Shown here: piece by piece, positions 17,279 to 28,200 of the stretch
Numbering within the stretch: position 1 is the stretch's first letter
How the letters are laid out: each line of letters opens with the position of its first letter
Assembly (NCBI RefSeq): GCF_031846445.1
Contig: NZ_JAVRHR010000001.1
Span: 744,001 to 808,000 of the forward strand
Length of the DNA: 64,000 nt
Direction: 5' to 3'
DNA from: Croceitalea rosinachiae
GTDB lineage: Bacteria > Bacteroidota > Bacteroidia > Flavobacteriales > Flavobacteriaceae
The notes under the pieces: model-generated
The model's database searches: none
What the model was told of the DNA's origin: nothing
Seen by the model: only the letters and a program-made list of their open reading frames with translations
Translations under genes and position numbers: made by a program

Positions 17279-18520
17279 TCACCGTAATTTCTTTTCTAAA
17301 TGCCTTTTTACCAAATCATTTTCACTTAAGCCAATGGCTTTCCGTAAAATTGAGTTGCACTCTTCTCTAGGACCTATTTCATTTAAAAGCTCTGCTTTTA
17401 TGGCATAGAAAAGACCGTGAGTAGTAAAATTGGATTGTTTTTCCAATTTTTCCAATTCAACCAATGCTTTTTTTGCTCCTTTTACCCTCGAGTAAGGTAC
17501 AATGCGGTTCAAAGCCACTATGGGTGAGTACTGTTGTCTCAACTGTAAATCATATAAATGTAAAATGCTTTCCCAATCAGTTTGAGTGAAGGTTTTGGCT
17601 GAGCTATGATAATACGATACGGCCGCCTCTAAATGATAGTTCGATGGTAAATTGCCCTCTGTGCCAGAGTTCTCAAGATGACGGACTCCTATTCCAAATA
17701 ATTCTTGATTGTATTTTGAGCGGTCTTGAAATTGAAGTGTTACTAATTCTCCTTTCTCATCCAATCTTGCATCAAAACGAGATGCATGAAAGCACATCAA
17801 AGCAATCAAAGCTTCTAAATTGGGATGTTGGCAATATTCGTTTTCCCTTAACAGTAAGGCCAAACGTAAAGCCTCATAGCAAATATCTTTTTTTAAAATA
17901 TGAGAGCCCGATGTCGATGAATACCCTTCTGTAAACAGCAAATAAATAACGCGAAGTACCACAAACAAACGTGATTGTAATCCCATCTGTATTGGAAAGC
18001 TTAAAAACTGGACCTCTTGCTTAAATTTCTTTTTGGCACGAGTAAATGACTTAGCAACGGTCTCTTCCTTTTTTAACAAGGCTTCCGCCAATTCTTTGTT
18101 ACTGAAACCGCCGATTAATTTCAAACTTAAAATCAGCTGATATTCTTGTGAAAGAGAGGGATGACAGCAAGCAAATATCATTTTAAGTTGACTATCGCTT
18201 ATTTCATCAGCCAGCTTCATCACTTTTTCAGAACTACTCTCTTCAAAATAAGAAGTATCATCAACATAATTTATTTTTTTACTACGTCTTAAATAGTCAA
18301 TCAGGGAATTATTGGCAACTCTAAACAACCATGCAGTAGGATTATCAGGTACACTTTTAAAGGCCCAAACTTGCATCGCTTTTAGAAAAGTATCTTGTAC
18401 AGCATCTTCTATCTTTTCTAAATAAGCAATACCAAATTTATTGGTCAAAATAGATACGATCTTTCCGTATTCGTTCCTGAATAAGTGATCAATTGTATTA
18501 GAAAGGTTTTGGTTCTGCAT
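17279..18520 (-). CDS. ECF42-type RNA polymerase sigma factor (second copy)
   Basis: 413 aa, same architecture as the protein at 15568: sigma region 2 (IEDAVQDTFLKAMQVWAFKSVPDNPTAWLF), region 4 (GFSNKELAEALLKKEETV) and a C-terminal extension with SRFDARLDEKGE and LNRIVPYSRVKGA. It is a clear paralogue but diverged. Its YciI-type partner lies upstream on the same strand with a 53-bp gap, the reverse gene order of the first module. The two modules converge at the hairpin 17243-17272. Confidence 0.9.
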   Translation of the reverse strand: MQNQNLSNTIDHLFRNEYGKIVSILTNKFGIAYLEKIEDAVQDTFLKAMQVWAFKSVPDNPTAWLFRVANNSLIDYLRRSKKINYVDDTSYFEESSSEKVMKLADEISDSQLKMIFACCHPSLSQEYQLILSLKLIGGFSNKELAEALLKKEETVAKSFTRAKKKFKQEVQFLSFPIQMGLQSRLFVVLRVIYLLFTEGYSSTSGSHILKKDICYEALRLALLLRENEYCQHPNLEALIALMCFHASRFDARLDEKGELVTLQFQDRSKYNQELFGIGVRHLENSGTEGNLPSNYHLEAAVSYYHSSAKTFTQTDWESILHLYDLQLRQQYSPIVALNRIVPYSRVKGAKKALVELEKLEKQSNFTTHGLFYAIKAELLNEIGPREECNSILRKAIGLSENDLVKRHLEKKLR

Positions 18521-18573
18521 GAAAAATCAAAAGCCCGATTTTCATCAGGCCTTATAGTTTCTAATTTTAATTT

Positions 18574-18927
18574 TTAATGGGTATCCATTGTCATGATTTC
18601 CCTTACTTCAACATTACTGCCTTCATAATCAAAGATTGGACATCCTTTAGAGATTTCAACAGCTTCATTCAAGTCTTTGGCAGATACGATTAAATAACCC
18701 CCGACCATTTCTGCGCCCTCTGCAAAAGGGCCATTCGTAATTACCTCGCCCCTATTATGTACTACTTTTCCATCCGCGCCCAAGGGGAGTCCATCCAATA
18801 GCTGGCCTTTTTCTTTTAAACCTCCCATCCATTCGCCCCATACTTGCATGTGCGCTTGTTTTTCTTCTTGCGATAATTGGTTGAAATTCTCGTCTCCTCC
18901 ACGGAATAAATACAAAAAATTGCTCAT
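18574..18927 (-). CDS. YciI-like DGPF-type protein (second copy)
   Basis: 117 aa from the ATG at 18925-18927 (MSNFLYLFRGG); an in-frame ATG at 18957 would add ten residues (MSWTNIKLKS) that relatives lack. The signature is TNGPFAEGAEMVGGYLIV, a variant in which the usual DGPF aspartate is Asn (NGPF). It precedes the second ECF42 sigma gene on the minus strand and is probably co-transcribed with it. Confidence 0.85.
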   Translation of the reverse strand: MSNFLYLFRGGDENFNQLSQEEKQAHMQVWGEWMGGLKEKGQLLDGLPLGADGKVVHNRGEVITNGPFAEGAEMVGGYLIVSAKDLNEAVEISKGCPIFDYEGSNVEVREIMTMDTH

Positions 18928-19030
18928 CGATTTTAGTTTTATGTTCGTCCATGACAAACTGGTTTATTATTTGTTTTCATGGTCATGACGAAGATTAAAG
19001 TTGATTTTGGACAATCTTTTATAAATTTAT

Positions 19031-20104
19031 TTAAAATAATCTCATTTGACCATCTTTGAACTGTTCATGCAAATCTGTTCTGAGTTTAGGGAAAACTTTG
19101 TCCTCAAAATATTTCTGCCTAGCCAACCTCGCCATATCATGTATTTGTGTTGCTATTTTTCCCTCACCTCGACTTCTAATTCCGAAACGACTATCATTTA
19201 GAGTTCCGCCATGGCAGTCTTGAATTTGATGTAACACCTTTTCTGACCGATCTGGCATGGCCTTCTTAATCCAATTTGTAAAAATCTGACCGATGGCCCC
19301 ATTCAATCGAACAACGGTAAAACCAAAAGATAAAGCACCATACTCAGATACCTTTTTGGCCAAAGGCAGCAGTTCATGACTATTGATACCAGGAATCATT
19401 GGAGCCAACATAGCATTTACAGGAACTCCATTCTCTGAAAGTACACGAACAGTTTCGAGACGCTTTTTAATAGTTGCTGTTCGCGGTTCTAATAATCGTC
19501 TGGTTTTTTCAGACAAAGAGGTTATTGATACATTTATGCCTATTAAATGGTGTTTTGAAAGTTCTTTTATGATATCTAAATCTCGAAGTACCAGCGCGTT
19601 TTTTGTAATTATCGCGACAGGATGCCTATATTTTAAAAATACTTCTAAGCACTTTCTGGTAATTTGAAACTTCTTTTCAGCAGGTTGGTAGCAATCCGTA
19701 TTTCCAGACATGACAATTGTAACTGCCTTCCATCGCTTGCTTTTCAGTTTATCTTCCAACAATCTGGGCGCATCTTTTTTGACCAAAATCTTACGCTCAA
19801 AATCCAAACCCGCGCTATACCCCCAAAATTCATGTGCATTACGGGCATAACAGTATATACAACCATGTTCACAGCCTTGGTATGGATTCATGCTATAGGC
19901 CATTCCAACATCAGGACTCGTCACCTTGTTCACAATGGTTTTGGGAAAAATGGGAATGTATTGAGTCTTGTTATTATCAGCTTCTTCTCCTTCAATCCTG
20001 CAAAACTCAAGAAAATCATCGCGCATTTCATATACGTGACGTTCAAATCTGTTATGCACATTTTGTTGTGCACCACGACCTTTCAAAAATTCTTTTTGAT
20101 TCAA
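19031..20104 (-). CDS. PA0069/SplB-like radical SAM protein
   Basis: 357 aa. The radical SAM cluster motif C78-x3-C82-x2-C85 is in NPYQGCEHGCIYCYARNAHEFWG, typical of the PA0069 (Rv2578c) family related to spore photoproduct lyase. It would bind a [4Fe-4S] cluster and S-adenosylmethionine in the cytosol. The substrate of this family is not known. Full length, single-gene unit as far as visible. Confidence 0.9.
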   Translation of the reverse strand: MNQKEFLKGRGAQQNVHNRFERHVYEMRDDFLEFCRIEGEEADNNKTQYIPIFPKTIVNKVTSPDVGMAYSMNPYQGCEHGCIYCYARNAHEFWGYSAGLDFERKILVKKDAPRLLEDKLKSKRWKAVTIVMSGNTDCYQPAEKKFQITRKCLEVFLKYRHPVAIITKNALVLRDLDIIKELSKHHLIGINVSITSLSEKTRRLLEPRTATIKKRLETVRVLSENGVPVNAMLAPMIPGINSHELLPLAKKVSEYGALSFGFTVVRLNGAIGQIFTNWIKKAMPDRSEKVLHQIQDCHGGTLNDSRFGIRSRGEGKIATQIHDMARLARQKYFEDKVFPKLRTDLHEQFKDGQMRLF

Positions 20105-20184
20105 TTAAATAGGATTTATTCCAAATTTATGGATTATATCCTATTAAAGAATATTGAACTTGTTAAATAATAAAGACATTTTTA

Positions 20185-20634
20185 CTATTCCAAAACCATT
20201 TGACCTCCGTCGCCAAACGTCAATATAAGTTCGCCGCTATCAAAGGTGAATCCAAATTGGGCAAAGGTAGTATTAGGCACCTGGGCATTAGTAATTGCTT
20301 CGTAAAAAGCAGTTCCAAACTGAGTATCTGCAACTTCTGTTGTTGTAAAAGACAACATGGTCAGACTATTCGAAACCGTTTCATAAGTACCGCTAAATTG
20401 ATTTACTGAAGTGCTTCCGCTAAATTCTCCGTTCGAACCAAAATCAATGGTAATATTCTCATTATCTGGTGCTAATTGACCCAGAGTAGCATTCGAAACC
20501 TTAATTGTAGCAACGCGCCAATTACCGGTTACCGGAGATTCGCCAGGTGAATCATCAGAATTACTACATGAACTTATAATTGTTAGTGTTAAAACTGCGC
20601 ATACGATTACTTTAAGTGTTCTTCCCATTTTCAT
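20185..20634 (-). CDS. META-domain-like lipoprotein
   Basis: 149 aa. A type II signal peptide with the lipobox ISSC (C23) is followed by an Asp/Ser linker and one domain with the pattern of META/HslJ proteins: GNWRVATI, then FGSNGEFSGSTSVNQFSGTY, then LTMLSFTTTEVA. Probably a surface or periplasmic lipoprotein. The neighbouring 516-aa exported protein lies six bases upstream in the same direction. Family assignment is by pattern only. Confidence 0.65.
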   Translation of the reverse strand: MKMGRTLKVIVCAVLTLTIISSCSNSDDSPGESPVTGNWRVATIKVSNATLGQLAPDNENITIDFGSNGEFSGSTSVNQFSGTYETVSNSLTMLSFTTTEVADTQFGTAFYEAITNAQVPNTTFAQFGFTFDSGELILTFGDGGQMVLE

Positions 20635-20640
20635 TTACTA

Positions 20641-22191
20641 TTAGTTAAATTCTACTTTCACCAATTGTTTTTTAGTACCTCGTTTGGCATAAAAAAGAAG
20701 TTCGTCTTCATTAACATCAATAAGCGGTTTAGAGACCATCAATGGAAGTCGTGCATCCTTAGCATCAATAACTTTCTCATAATCCAGTTTCCCTATTTCG
20801 TCCAATGAAATCAAAAACACGTTGCGATTACCTGTTAAACCCTGCTTGAATACCAAACGTTCACCATTAATCAACTGTGGATTTTCAGCCGCCGTACTAA
20901 TGAAAAAATAGGTGTCACCATCCTTTGTATACGAACTGTATGAAGTATATGCACCATCACCTTGAGTAACTTCGGCCTTGTTAATATTTCGAGCCCAAAT
21001 CATTCTTCCGTTAGTATCCATTTTAGCACTAACAATATCATTGTAATGAAAACGCTCAACGCGCACTCGTTGTCCTGCGCCTGTACTTTGCATGCTGGTC
21101 GTAACAAAATATTCTTCAGCATTGAACAGAATAGTATTCTCATCGGTAAGTACGACATTTTTAAAAACTAAATTATTGATTACTTGTTCGTCGTCACGGC
21201 CAAACTTATCATCCATAAACTGCTGTGTGAAAGGATTGTATTTTTTGTTTAGGATAGCTAAAGATGAAGGATTCAACTCAAAAAAAGAAAGTCCATTATA
21301 ACGGTTGTCTTTTCGGTCAGCATAAAAACCAACACAATATAATTTGTTGTAATTTAGGATAGGATATAAGCCCTCTGAAAACTTACCTGGATTATCAAAT
21401 GACTGCGTTTTCGCAACTCCACCACCAATCTTAATAAGCTCATATTGAAATTTACGTTCTTCGGCTTTAAATCGGTTCTTTTTAAAATAGGCCTTGCCTA
21501 AAATATAAACTTCATCGCCATTATTGGATAAGGCAATATTCTCGAAAGCATAGTTTTTCTCCTCAACCTCGGCAGAAAAGTCGTTCTCCCAACGTTTATT
21601 TAAATCTGAATCGAACAAATGAATGGTATGCTTGTTCTCTTTGCCTTTTCTATGATGGGTGCTGATTATAAAACCTGACTTTTCAGGGTTAAACAATAAG
21701 GTGGTAGAAAATCCCTTTTTAAAATCCCTGTTGTAATAGTTCTTTCCAAATGCACCTTCAACAGCAGGTGTTACAAATTTGAGTAATTGTTCTCGTTTGA
21801 AATCAAAATTCACCAAATTACTAGTATGCGCTTGATACTCGTAAAAACCGCGTTCAAAGTTATAATTGAAGAAAATCAACCGTAATTGGCCATTTTTGAT
21901 AAAACCATCAACGAATTGAAGCCCTCTTAACTTATAATTGTATTCTGATACGAGCTCTAAGTCTTTATTATAATGTTCAATGATATACCCTTTAGGCTTT
22001 AAAATAAGACCTTGAAAGTAGGCTCTGACCATGATATAGCCTCCATCACCATCATCATCGATAGTTACCAAGTTCGAATATCGATATCTATCATTCAATT
22101 TTTCGCCAAAATCATAAGAAACGGGCATTTTTTGACCCAAAATGGCCAAATTCACACCTAGAACGGTGAAAAAAAGTAGTATTTGCTTCAT
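20641..22191 (-). CDS. Exported protein of unknown function
   Basis: 516 aa with a signal peptide (about 1-19, MKQILLFFTVLGVNLAILG). The rest is rich in beta-strand patterns with repeating elements such as LSNNGDEVYILGKAYF, LPIL-like blocks and YSSYTKDGDTYFFISTAA, suggesting a beta-propeller-like fold (inference). No catalytic motif seen. It forms a tight pair with the downstream lipoprotein gene (6-bp gap) and lies 23 bp downstream of the crotonase gene. Confidence 0.7.
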   Translation of the reverse strand: MKQILLFFTVLGVNLAILGQKMPVSYDFGEKLNDRYRYSNLVTIDDDGDGGYIMVRAYFQGLILKPKGYIIEHYNKDLELVSEYNYKLRGLQFVDGFIKNGQLRLIFFNYNFERGFYEYQAHTSNLVNFDFKREQLLKFVTPAVEGAFGKNYYNRDFKKGFSTTLLFNPEKSGFIISTHHRKGKENKHTIHLFDSDLNKRWENDFSAEVEEKNYAFENIALSNNGDEVYILGKAYFKKNRFKAEERKFQYELIKIGGGVAKTQSFDNPGKFSEGLYPILNYNKLYCVGFYADRKDNRYNGLSFFELNPSSLAILNKKYNPFTQQFMDDKFGRDDEQVINNLVFKNVVLTDENTILFNAEEYFVTTSMQSTGAGQRVRVERFHYNDIVSAKMDTNGRMIWARNINKAEVTQGDGAYTSYSSYTKDGDTYFFISTAAENPQLINGERLVFKQGLTGNRNVFLISLDEIGKLDYEKVIDAKDARLPLMVSKPLIDVNEDELLFYAKRGTKKQLVKVEFN

Positions 22192-22214
22192 TTTTGCAGG
22201 TTTGGGTAACCTGA

Positions 22215-22997
22215 CTATGAACCCGGAAAGTCAGCTTTTCGTTTTTCTAAAAAGGCAGTTGTACCCTCTTTAAAATCATCTGTGCCAAAGCAAGCACCAA
22301 AGGCTTCAATTTCCGCGGCATAGCCATCGGTATTAAAGCTATAACCCGCATTTACTGCTTTTATTGCCTGAGAAATCGCTACGGAGGAGTTATTCGATAT
22401 CTTGCTTGCCAACTTCTCACATAAGGGCAATAGTTCTTCCTGTTCCACTATATAATTCACCAAACCATATGCCAAGGCTTTTTCTGCTGAAATCATTCCC
22501 GCGGTCATAATCATTTCCATAGCACGACCTTTACCTACCAATTCAGGCAAGCGTTGTGTTCCTCCATAACCAGGAATAACCCCTAAAGAAACCTCTGGCA
22601 AACCCATTTTGGCATTGCTACTAGCAACCCTAAAATGACATGCCATGGCCAACTCTAGTCCTCCACCTAAAGCAAATCCGTTTACTGCAGCAATCACCGG
22701 TGTTGAAAGGTTAGCCACAAAATCAAAAAGCATTTCTTGTCCCTTAGCTGCGAGTTTTCCTCCCTCTTTTACCGAAAAATGAGCGAATTCTGAAATATCC
22801 GCTCCAGCTACAAAAGCCTTCTCCCCACTTCCAGTAAGAATAACAACTTTGATATTTTCATCTGCATCTAATTCTTTAAAAGCCTCGTGCAACTCTTCAA
22901 TAGTGGCTTTATTGAGCGCATTTAGTTTCTTAGGGCGATCTATAGTTATTGTTGCCAGGTAGTTTTCTTCTTCGATATAGATGTTGTGATACTCCAT
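22215..22997 (-). CDS. Enoyl-CoA hydratase/isomerase (crotonase) family protein
   Basis: 260 aa, normal length for short-chain enoyl-CoA hydratase. The oxyanion-hole segments AFVAGADI and ALGGGLE and both catalytic glutamates of hydratases (E115 in GGGLE, E135 in LPEVSLGVIPG) are present, so it should hydrate trans-2-enoyl-CoA. The pathway (fatty acid or amino acid degradation) cannot be fixed from the neighbours. Cytosolic. Confidence 0.9.
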   Translation of the reverse strand: MEYHNIYIEEENYLATITIDRPKKLNALNKATIEELHEAFKELDADENIKVVILTGSGEKAFVAGADISEFAHFSVKEGGKLAAKGQEMLFDFVANLSTPVIAAVNGFALGGGLELAMACHFRVASSNAKMGLPEVSLGVIPGYGGTQRLPELVGKGRAMEMIMTAGMISAEKALAYGLVNYIVEQEELLPLCEKLASKISNNSSVAISQAIKAVNAGYSFNTDGYAAEIEAFGACFGTDDFKEGTTAFLEKRKADFPGS

Positions 22998-23112
22998 TTT
23001 TGAGTGTTAGATGTTAGCTGAAATGTACTTTGTTCTTTAAAAAACAATCGTTCTTTTTTAAGTTCAACTGTTTTGGATATTTTGATTTATACGTGTTCAA
23101 ATTCGATATAAC

Positions 23113-24561
23113 TTATTCTTTTGGAAATCTTACCGTAAAAACGGTTCCCTTACCTATTTGAGAAGTAAAATCAATACTACCTCTATAGTTCTCAACTATA
23201 TTTTTGACCATTCCTAAGCCTAATCCCATACCACTAGACTTTGTGGTAAATTTCGGTTCAAATATCTTATCCTTAAATTCATCAGCGATGCCGATACCAT
23301 TATCTGCAACGGAGATTTTAACTTCGCTCCCTTCTGAGGCTACGGTCACTAAAATTCGCGGATGTTCCTGATTGCTCATGGCCTGAATGGCATTCATGAC
23401 CAAATTGGTTACAATACGTATTAATTGTGTGCGATCCAGCTTTGCAATAATCTCCTCCTCATCTGCTATAAAATGAATGTAAGATTCATTAAAAATATCC
23501 AATGCCAATTTTGATACTTTGACCACATTTAAAGTCTCTTTTTGCTGTGCTGGCATGTCCGCAAAATTGGAAAATGCCGAAGCAATATTGCTCATCGTAT
23601 CAATTTGTTGTACCAAGGTAGTAGAGAACTCTTTAATTTTGCCTTCAACTTCTGGGTCTTCAGGGTTAAATTTTCGTTCAAAACTCTGCACCGTCAAACG
23701 CATTGGCGTTAAGGGATTTTTAATCTCGTGGGCTACTTGTTTTGCCATCTCTCGCCAGGCTTGTTCACGTTCGCTACGGGCCAGTTTTGCTGCACTCTCC
23801 TCCAATTCATCAATCATACCGTTATACGAGTCTATAAGTTTTCCTATCTCCTCTGAAGGATTCTCTATGAGTATTTTTTCGTTGCGATGGGTTAGGTTGG
23901 TAGCATTCATTTTATCGGCAACCGTTTGTAGTGAACGAGTAATATATTTAGAAATAAAATAGGCCAGTACCACCGCTGAAATCAACATTAAAAGATAAAC
24001 ACCGCCCAAACGATAGAAAAACTCACGAAGCTCCATATCATTGAAGGAATTATCTTCAAAATAGGGCAGGTTCATTATACCAATTGGTTTAAATTTTAAA
24101 TCTGTGATATACTTGTACGTGGCCTGGTAATTATCTCCAGCTGTACTTTTCTCTTCTATATATCGCTTGTCCGGGCTATTCAATAGGTTGTTCAAAACCT
24201 CAGCATCCAAACAATTTGAAACCGAGTCTGCCTCAAAAGCAGGTTTAGAACTTCTGATCAAACCACCCTCTAAATCGTAGATGTTAAAGTTCACATTTTG
24301 TACATCAGCAATCTTGTAAATTTCATCCCTAAAAATATATTCTAGATTTGCCGTAGTTGGTTCGTAAGTTGTTTCACGAAGCACATAACTAATACTTTGT
24401 AATATCTGTTCTTCTTTACGCTCTAACCTATTCTCATGATAGTCTTGTGATTGTTCTTGATATTGAAATAAGGTAACCCCTGCCATCAAAACCGAAGCAA
24501 TAAGCACCAAAAGAATCATGGTGAAAAATATGCGTGATCTAAGGGAAAGTTTCTTCAACAA
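23113..24561 (-). CDS. NtrY-like sensor histidine kinase
   Basis: 482 aa. Two membrane helices (about 9-29 and 190-210) border a periplasmic region; a HAMP domain follows (about 210-262), then a HisKA domain with H278 in VAHEIKNPLTPMRLTVQSFERKF, and a HATPase with N, G1 (DNGIGIADEF) and G2 (GMGLGLGMVK) boxes. The HEIKNPLTP-type box is typical of NtrY-related kinases. No response regulator gene is adjacent, so it is an orphan here. Confidence 0.92.
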   Translation of the reverse strand: MLKKLSLRSRIFFTMILLVLIASVLMAGVTLFQYQEQSQDYHENRLERKEEQILQSISYVLRETTYEPTTANLEYIFRDEIYKIADVQNVNFNIYDLEGGLIRSSKPAFEADSVSNCLDAEVLNNLLNSPDKRYIEEKSTAGDNYQATYKYITDLKFKPIGIMNLPYFEDNSFNDMELREFFYRLGGVYLLMLISAVVLAYFISKYITRSLQTVADKMNATNLTHRNEKILIENPSEEIGKLIDSYNGMIDELEESAAKLARSEREQAWREMAKQVAHEIKNPLTPMRLTVQSFERKFNPEDPEVEGKIKEFSTTLVQQIDTMSNIASAFSNFADMPAQQKETLNVVKVSKLALDIFNESYIHFIADEEEIIAKLDRTQLIRIVTNLVMNAIQAMSNQEHPRILVTVASEGSEVKISVADNGIGIADEFKDKIFEPKFTTKSSGMGLGLGMVKNIVENYRGSIDFTSQIGKGTVFTVRFPKE

Positions 24562-24670
24562 ATGTTTAGGAATTTGAATCTAAAGTTAGCAATAATCGAA
24601 CCAAAAGAAGTTCAAACTCAAATTATCAATGGGCCAATTGTATTTGATTCTTGAATTTGTGTTTTGGTTT

Positions 24671-25219
24671 TCAAGCATTGGGGTTCTTTGCGCGTATACG
24701 TTTATAAAGTTTGATTCCCAACATTAATAGCACTCCTAAAACTATAATGCCAATAAACCCGTAAATCCAATTAAAGGCACTTTTTAACACCACTAGAAAA
24801 ATCACTGCAAACAGAATTATGGTAGCCACTTCATTCCAAACACGCATGAAGCTTGATGTATATTTGACCTCATCTCTTTGAAATTGTTTGAAAATTTGAT
24901 GGCATTTTAGGTGGTATAGAATCAATAGAACCACAAACCCTAATTTCACATGCATCCAAGGCTGTTCCAACCAAGCTGGCATCAATACTAACAACCATAT
25001 TGCAAAAAGTGTACAAAGTATAGCCGAAGGCCATGCAATGATGAACCACAACCGTTTGGTCATTACCTTTAATTGGGCGGTTAAAATCTCTTTGTCGGGA
25101 GATTGTTTGTCATTCGCCTCAATATGGTAAATAAATAGTCTTGGAATATAGAACAGACCGGCAAACCAAGTAACTACAAAAATGAGATGTAACGATTTTA
25201 TGTAATTGTAGTATTCCAA
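24671..25219 (-). CDS. hemJ: HemJ-like protoporphyrinogen oxidase (CopD family membrane protein)
   Basis: 182 aa with about four membrane helices. The N-terminus KSLHLIFVVTWFAGLFYIPRLFIYH is the classic HemJ/UPF0093 signature, with H11 as the likely heme ligand. HemJ oxidises protoporphyrinogen IX to protoporphyrin IX in heme synthesis. The conserved W, R and H residues argue for HemJ over generic CopD. Single gene, flanked upstream by a 16-bp perfect inverted repeat. Confidence 0.8.
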   Translation of the reverse strand: MEYYNYIKSLHLIFVVTWFAGLFYIPRLFIYHIEANDKQSPDKEILTAQLKVMTKRLWFIIAWPSAILCTLFAIWLLVLMPAWLEQPWMHVKLGFVVLLILYHLKCHQIFKQFQRDEVKYTSSFMRVWNEVATIILFAVIFLVVLKSAFNWIYGFIGIIVLGVLLMLGIKLYKRIRAKNPNA

Positions 25220-25231
25220 TTGATTCTTAGA

Positions 25232-25278
25232 AATTGGTTGATGGTAAAATTAAGCATTTGAATTACCATCAACCAATT
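25232..25278. repeat. 16-bp perfect inverted repeat between hemJ and the VPS10-like gene
   Basis: AATTGGTTGATGGTAA (25232-25247) pairs perfectly with 25263-25278 across a 15-nt loop. It lies between the stop of the VPS10-like gene (25287) and the hemJ start (25219). There is no clear U-tract, so it may be a terminator, an mRNA-end hairpin or a binding site. Confidence 0.7.
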
Positions 25279-25286
25279 ACAAGTAC

Positions 25287-28200
25287 CTAAATCCTAATTG
25301 CTCCGATACCTGCATCCCAAAGTTTTTTGTTGAAATCAGGAATTGAAGTCTTCATTAAAGTATTTGACCTTGCTTTTAAAGCCGACCATTGCGCATCAAG
25401 CTCTTTTTTCCGGTCTTTAGAAGGTTGATTGACTCTCGGAATCACGCTATTTGTAGCGTCGATTAAAAACAAGTATTCTGCGCTGAATTTATTAGGGAAA
25501 TTCTCCACATCGTCATACGCCTTAGACTTACGTTGAATCATATCCTTGTCCCATGCATCCAATTCTTCTAAAAGTTTTTCTCCTTCAGATTTGACAGTTT
25601 CGTCTTTAACATCCTCTAAGACGTCCTTTAATTGTGCCTGCACTTTATACAGCGTATTTACAGTGTTGTGCATTTCTGTCAAACGCTGTTCCATATCCAT
25701 CATAAACGTGTGGTATTCTGCGTAATGCTCTGCAGTTGTACTGTAAGTGGGCATAGCCACAATTTTACCTTCGACGGTCTTTGCCTCATTCCCAGCCTTG
25801 AGGCGTACCGTATACGTTCCAGGTGGTACTACATGACCTGAAAATCTTGATTCTATGTACGTACCTGGGATTCCAGGAAGAATAGGGGTTCTCATATCCC
25901 AAATAAAACGGTTTAATCCTTTTTTCTTTGATAGGGTTGGCGCAGGTCTGGGTCCTCCTCCGTTATGGGGTTTGTAGTTTTTGTCCTTCTCAGAAGAAAA
26001 GCTTCGAACTGTACTTCCGGATGCATCCAAAATATCCATGGTAATTGCAATGGAATCATTCAACTTTGGAAGTTCATAATAGAGCACCAGTCCGTTTGCG
26101 GGATTTACCCCTGACAACGTGCTCATACCATCAAAGTTATCGGTATTCCCATTCATAGGGCTATACCATGAACCGTTCATAGCATCATTGGGTTTGTACA
26201 ACTTCATTGCTGTTTGAGAAGGCTCGTACTGAGACAATAGTGTCAAATCATCCAATATCCAAAATGCACGCCCTGAAGTAGCGACAATCAAATCACCTTC
26301 ATGAATTTTAATATCCGTAATCGGGGTTTTAGGAAGGTTCAGTTGAAACTGCTTCCAGTTTTTACCACCATTCCACGAAAGGTATAGTCCTTTTTCGGTA
26401 CCAGCATAAAGCAGGTCTTTACGCATTGGGTCTTCTCGAACCACACGGGTAAATGCTCCATTCGGAATACCAGAATTGATGTTCGTCCAAGTTTGTCCGT
26501 AATCCGTGCTCTTATAAATCGCTGGCGTATGGTCATTGAATTTATATTTTGTGGTCGCAATATAAACCGTTGCCTTATCATGAGGAGAAACCTCAATGGC
26601 ATTTACTAAAGTTTCACCCAAATTCTTTGGAGTGATATTCTGCCAGCTCTCCCCGTTATCCTTTGTAATATGTACATAGCCATCATCGCTTCCTGTATAA
26701 AAAACACCAGCTTCATGAGGAGACTCTATTACATAGGCCAGTGTGCCATAATTTTCCGCTCCAACCGCTTCATTGGTATATGGACCACCACCATTACCTT
26801 GTTTTGCATCGATATCCCGTGTTAAATCAGGAGACATTTCTTCCCAGGTCACTCCCATATCACGAGTTCTTAATAAAAGTTGTGCGCCATGATAAAAAGT
26901 ATTCTCTTCATGCTGTGAACGCAGCGTAGGAGCATTCCAGTTATAGAGGTATTTCATGTTTCTTGCTTCTCTTCCTAAATACTGAATAGGTGCGGCCATA
27001 ACTTTTGTCGTAGCTTTTGACTCCATATCCAGTACATTGATGGTTCCTAAATAACTCCCGCCCATCACATATCTAGGATTGTCTGGGTCAAAGGCTAAAA
27101 AGGCACTTTCTCCACCCGCAGAGGGGCTAAAATCAGACATGGTAATTCCACCTCTACCAACGGACATATTTGCCACCATTGCAGAAGAATAATCTTGTTG
27201 ACCGGCATAAATATTATACGGAAAGAGATTATCGGTATTGATACGGTAAAACTGCCCTGTGGGCATATTTACTTGCGAAGACCATGTTTTTCCAAAATCA
27301 AAAGTAACTGCGGCCCCACCATCATTAGCGATGACCATATTCAATGAATTCTTTGGATTGATCCATAAATCGTGATAATCACCATGTGTTCCCGAGATGC
27401 GTTCCCAGTTTTTTCCACCATCAAGAGATCGAAGGGCCGGAGCACTCAAGACATATATGATGTCTTCATCTTGTGGATCTGTGAAAAGTTCAATATAATA
27501 CCAAGCCCGTTGCACCAAACGATTATCGCCACTTGCCATGCTCCATGATTTTCCTGCATTGTTCGAAACAAAGAGTCCGCCTTTGTCTTTATTGCTATCA
27601 CTTTCAATCAAGGCATAAACCTTATTAGAATTTGCAGGGCTCACAGAAATTGCCATTTTTCCTTTTTCTTCGGGCAGCCCTTCGGTCATCTCTGTCCAAG
27701 TTTCACCCGCATCCGTTGATTTATAAAGGCCACTTCCCTCGCCTCCACTTACTACCATATTGGGTTTACGTTGGTGTTCCCACATAGCTGCATACATCAC
27801 TTCTGGATAATTGGCATCCATCGAAAGTTCAGAAGCTCCTGTCAATTCATTCACAAAAAGGGTGTTTTTCCAAGTTTTTCCTCCATCTGTAGATTTATAA
27901 ACCCCTCGTTCTTTGTTCGGTCCATATAATTGCCCTTGAGCGGCCACATAAACAATATCAGGATCAGTAGGATGAATAATGATACGTGAAATATGATGGG
28001 TTGCCTTCAAACCCATATGTTTCCATGTTTTTCCAGCATCGGTCGATTTATAAACACCATCGCCATAAGAGGTCATTACCCCACGTGGAGCATGTTCTCC
28101 CATACCTACATAAACGACGTTGGTATTGTGGGTTGAAACAGCAACAGCACCTACCGATCCCATTTCAAAATAACCGTCAGAGATATTGTTCCAGCGTTGT

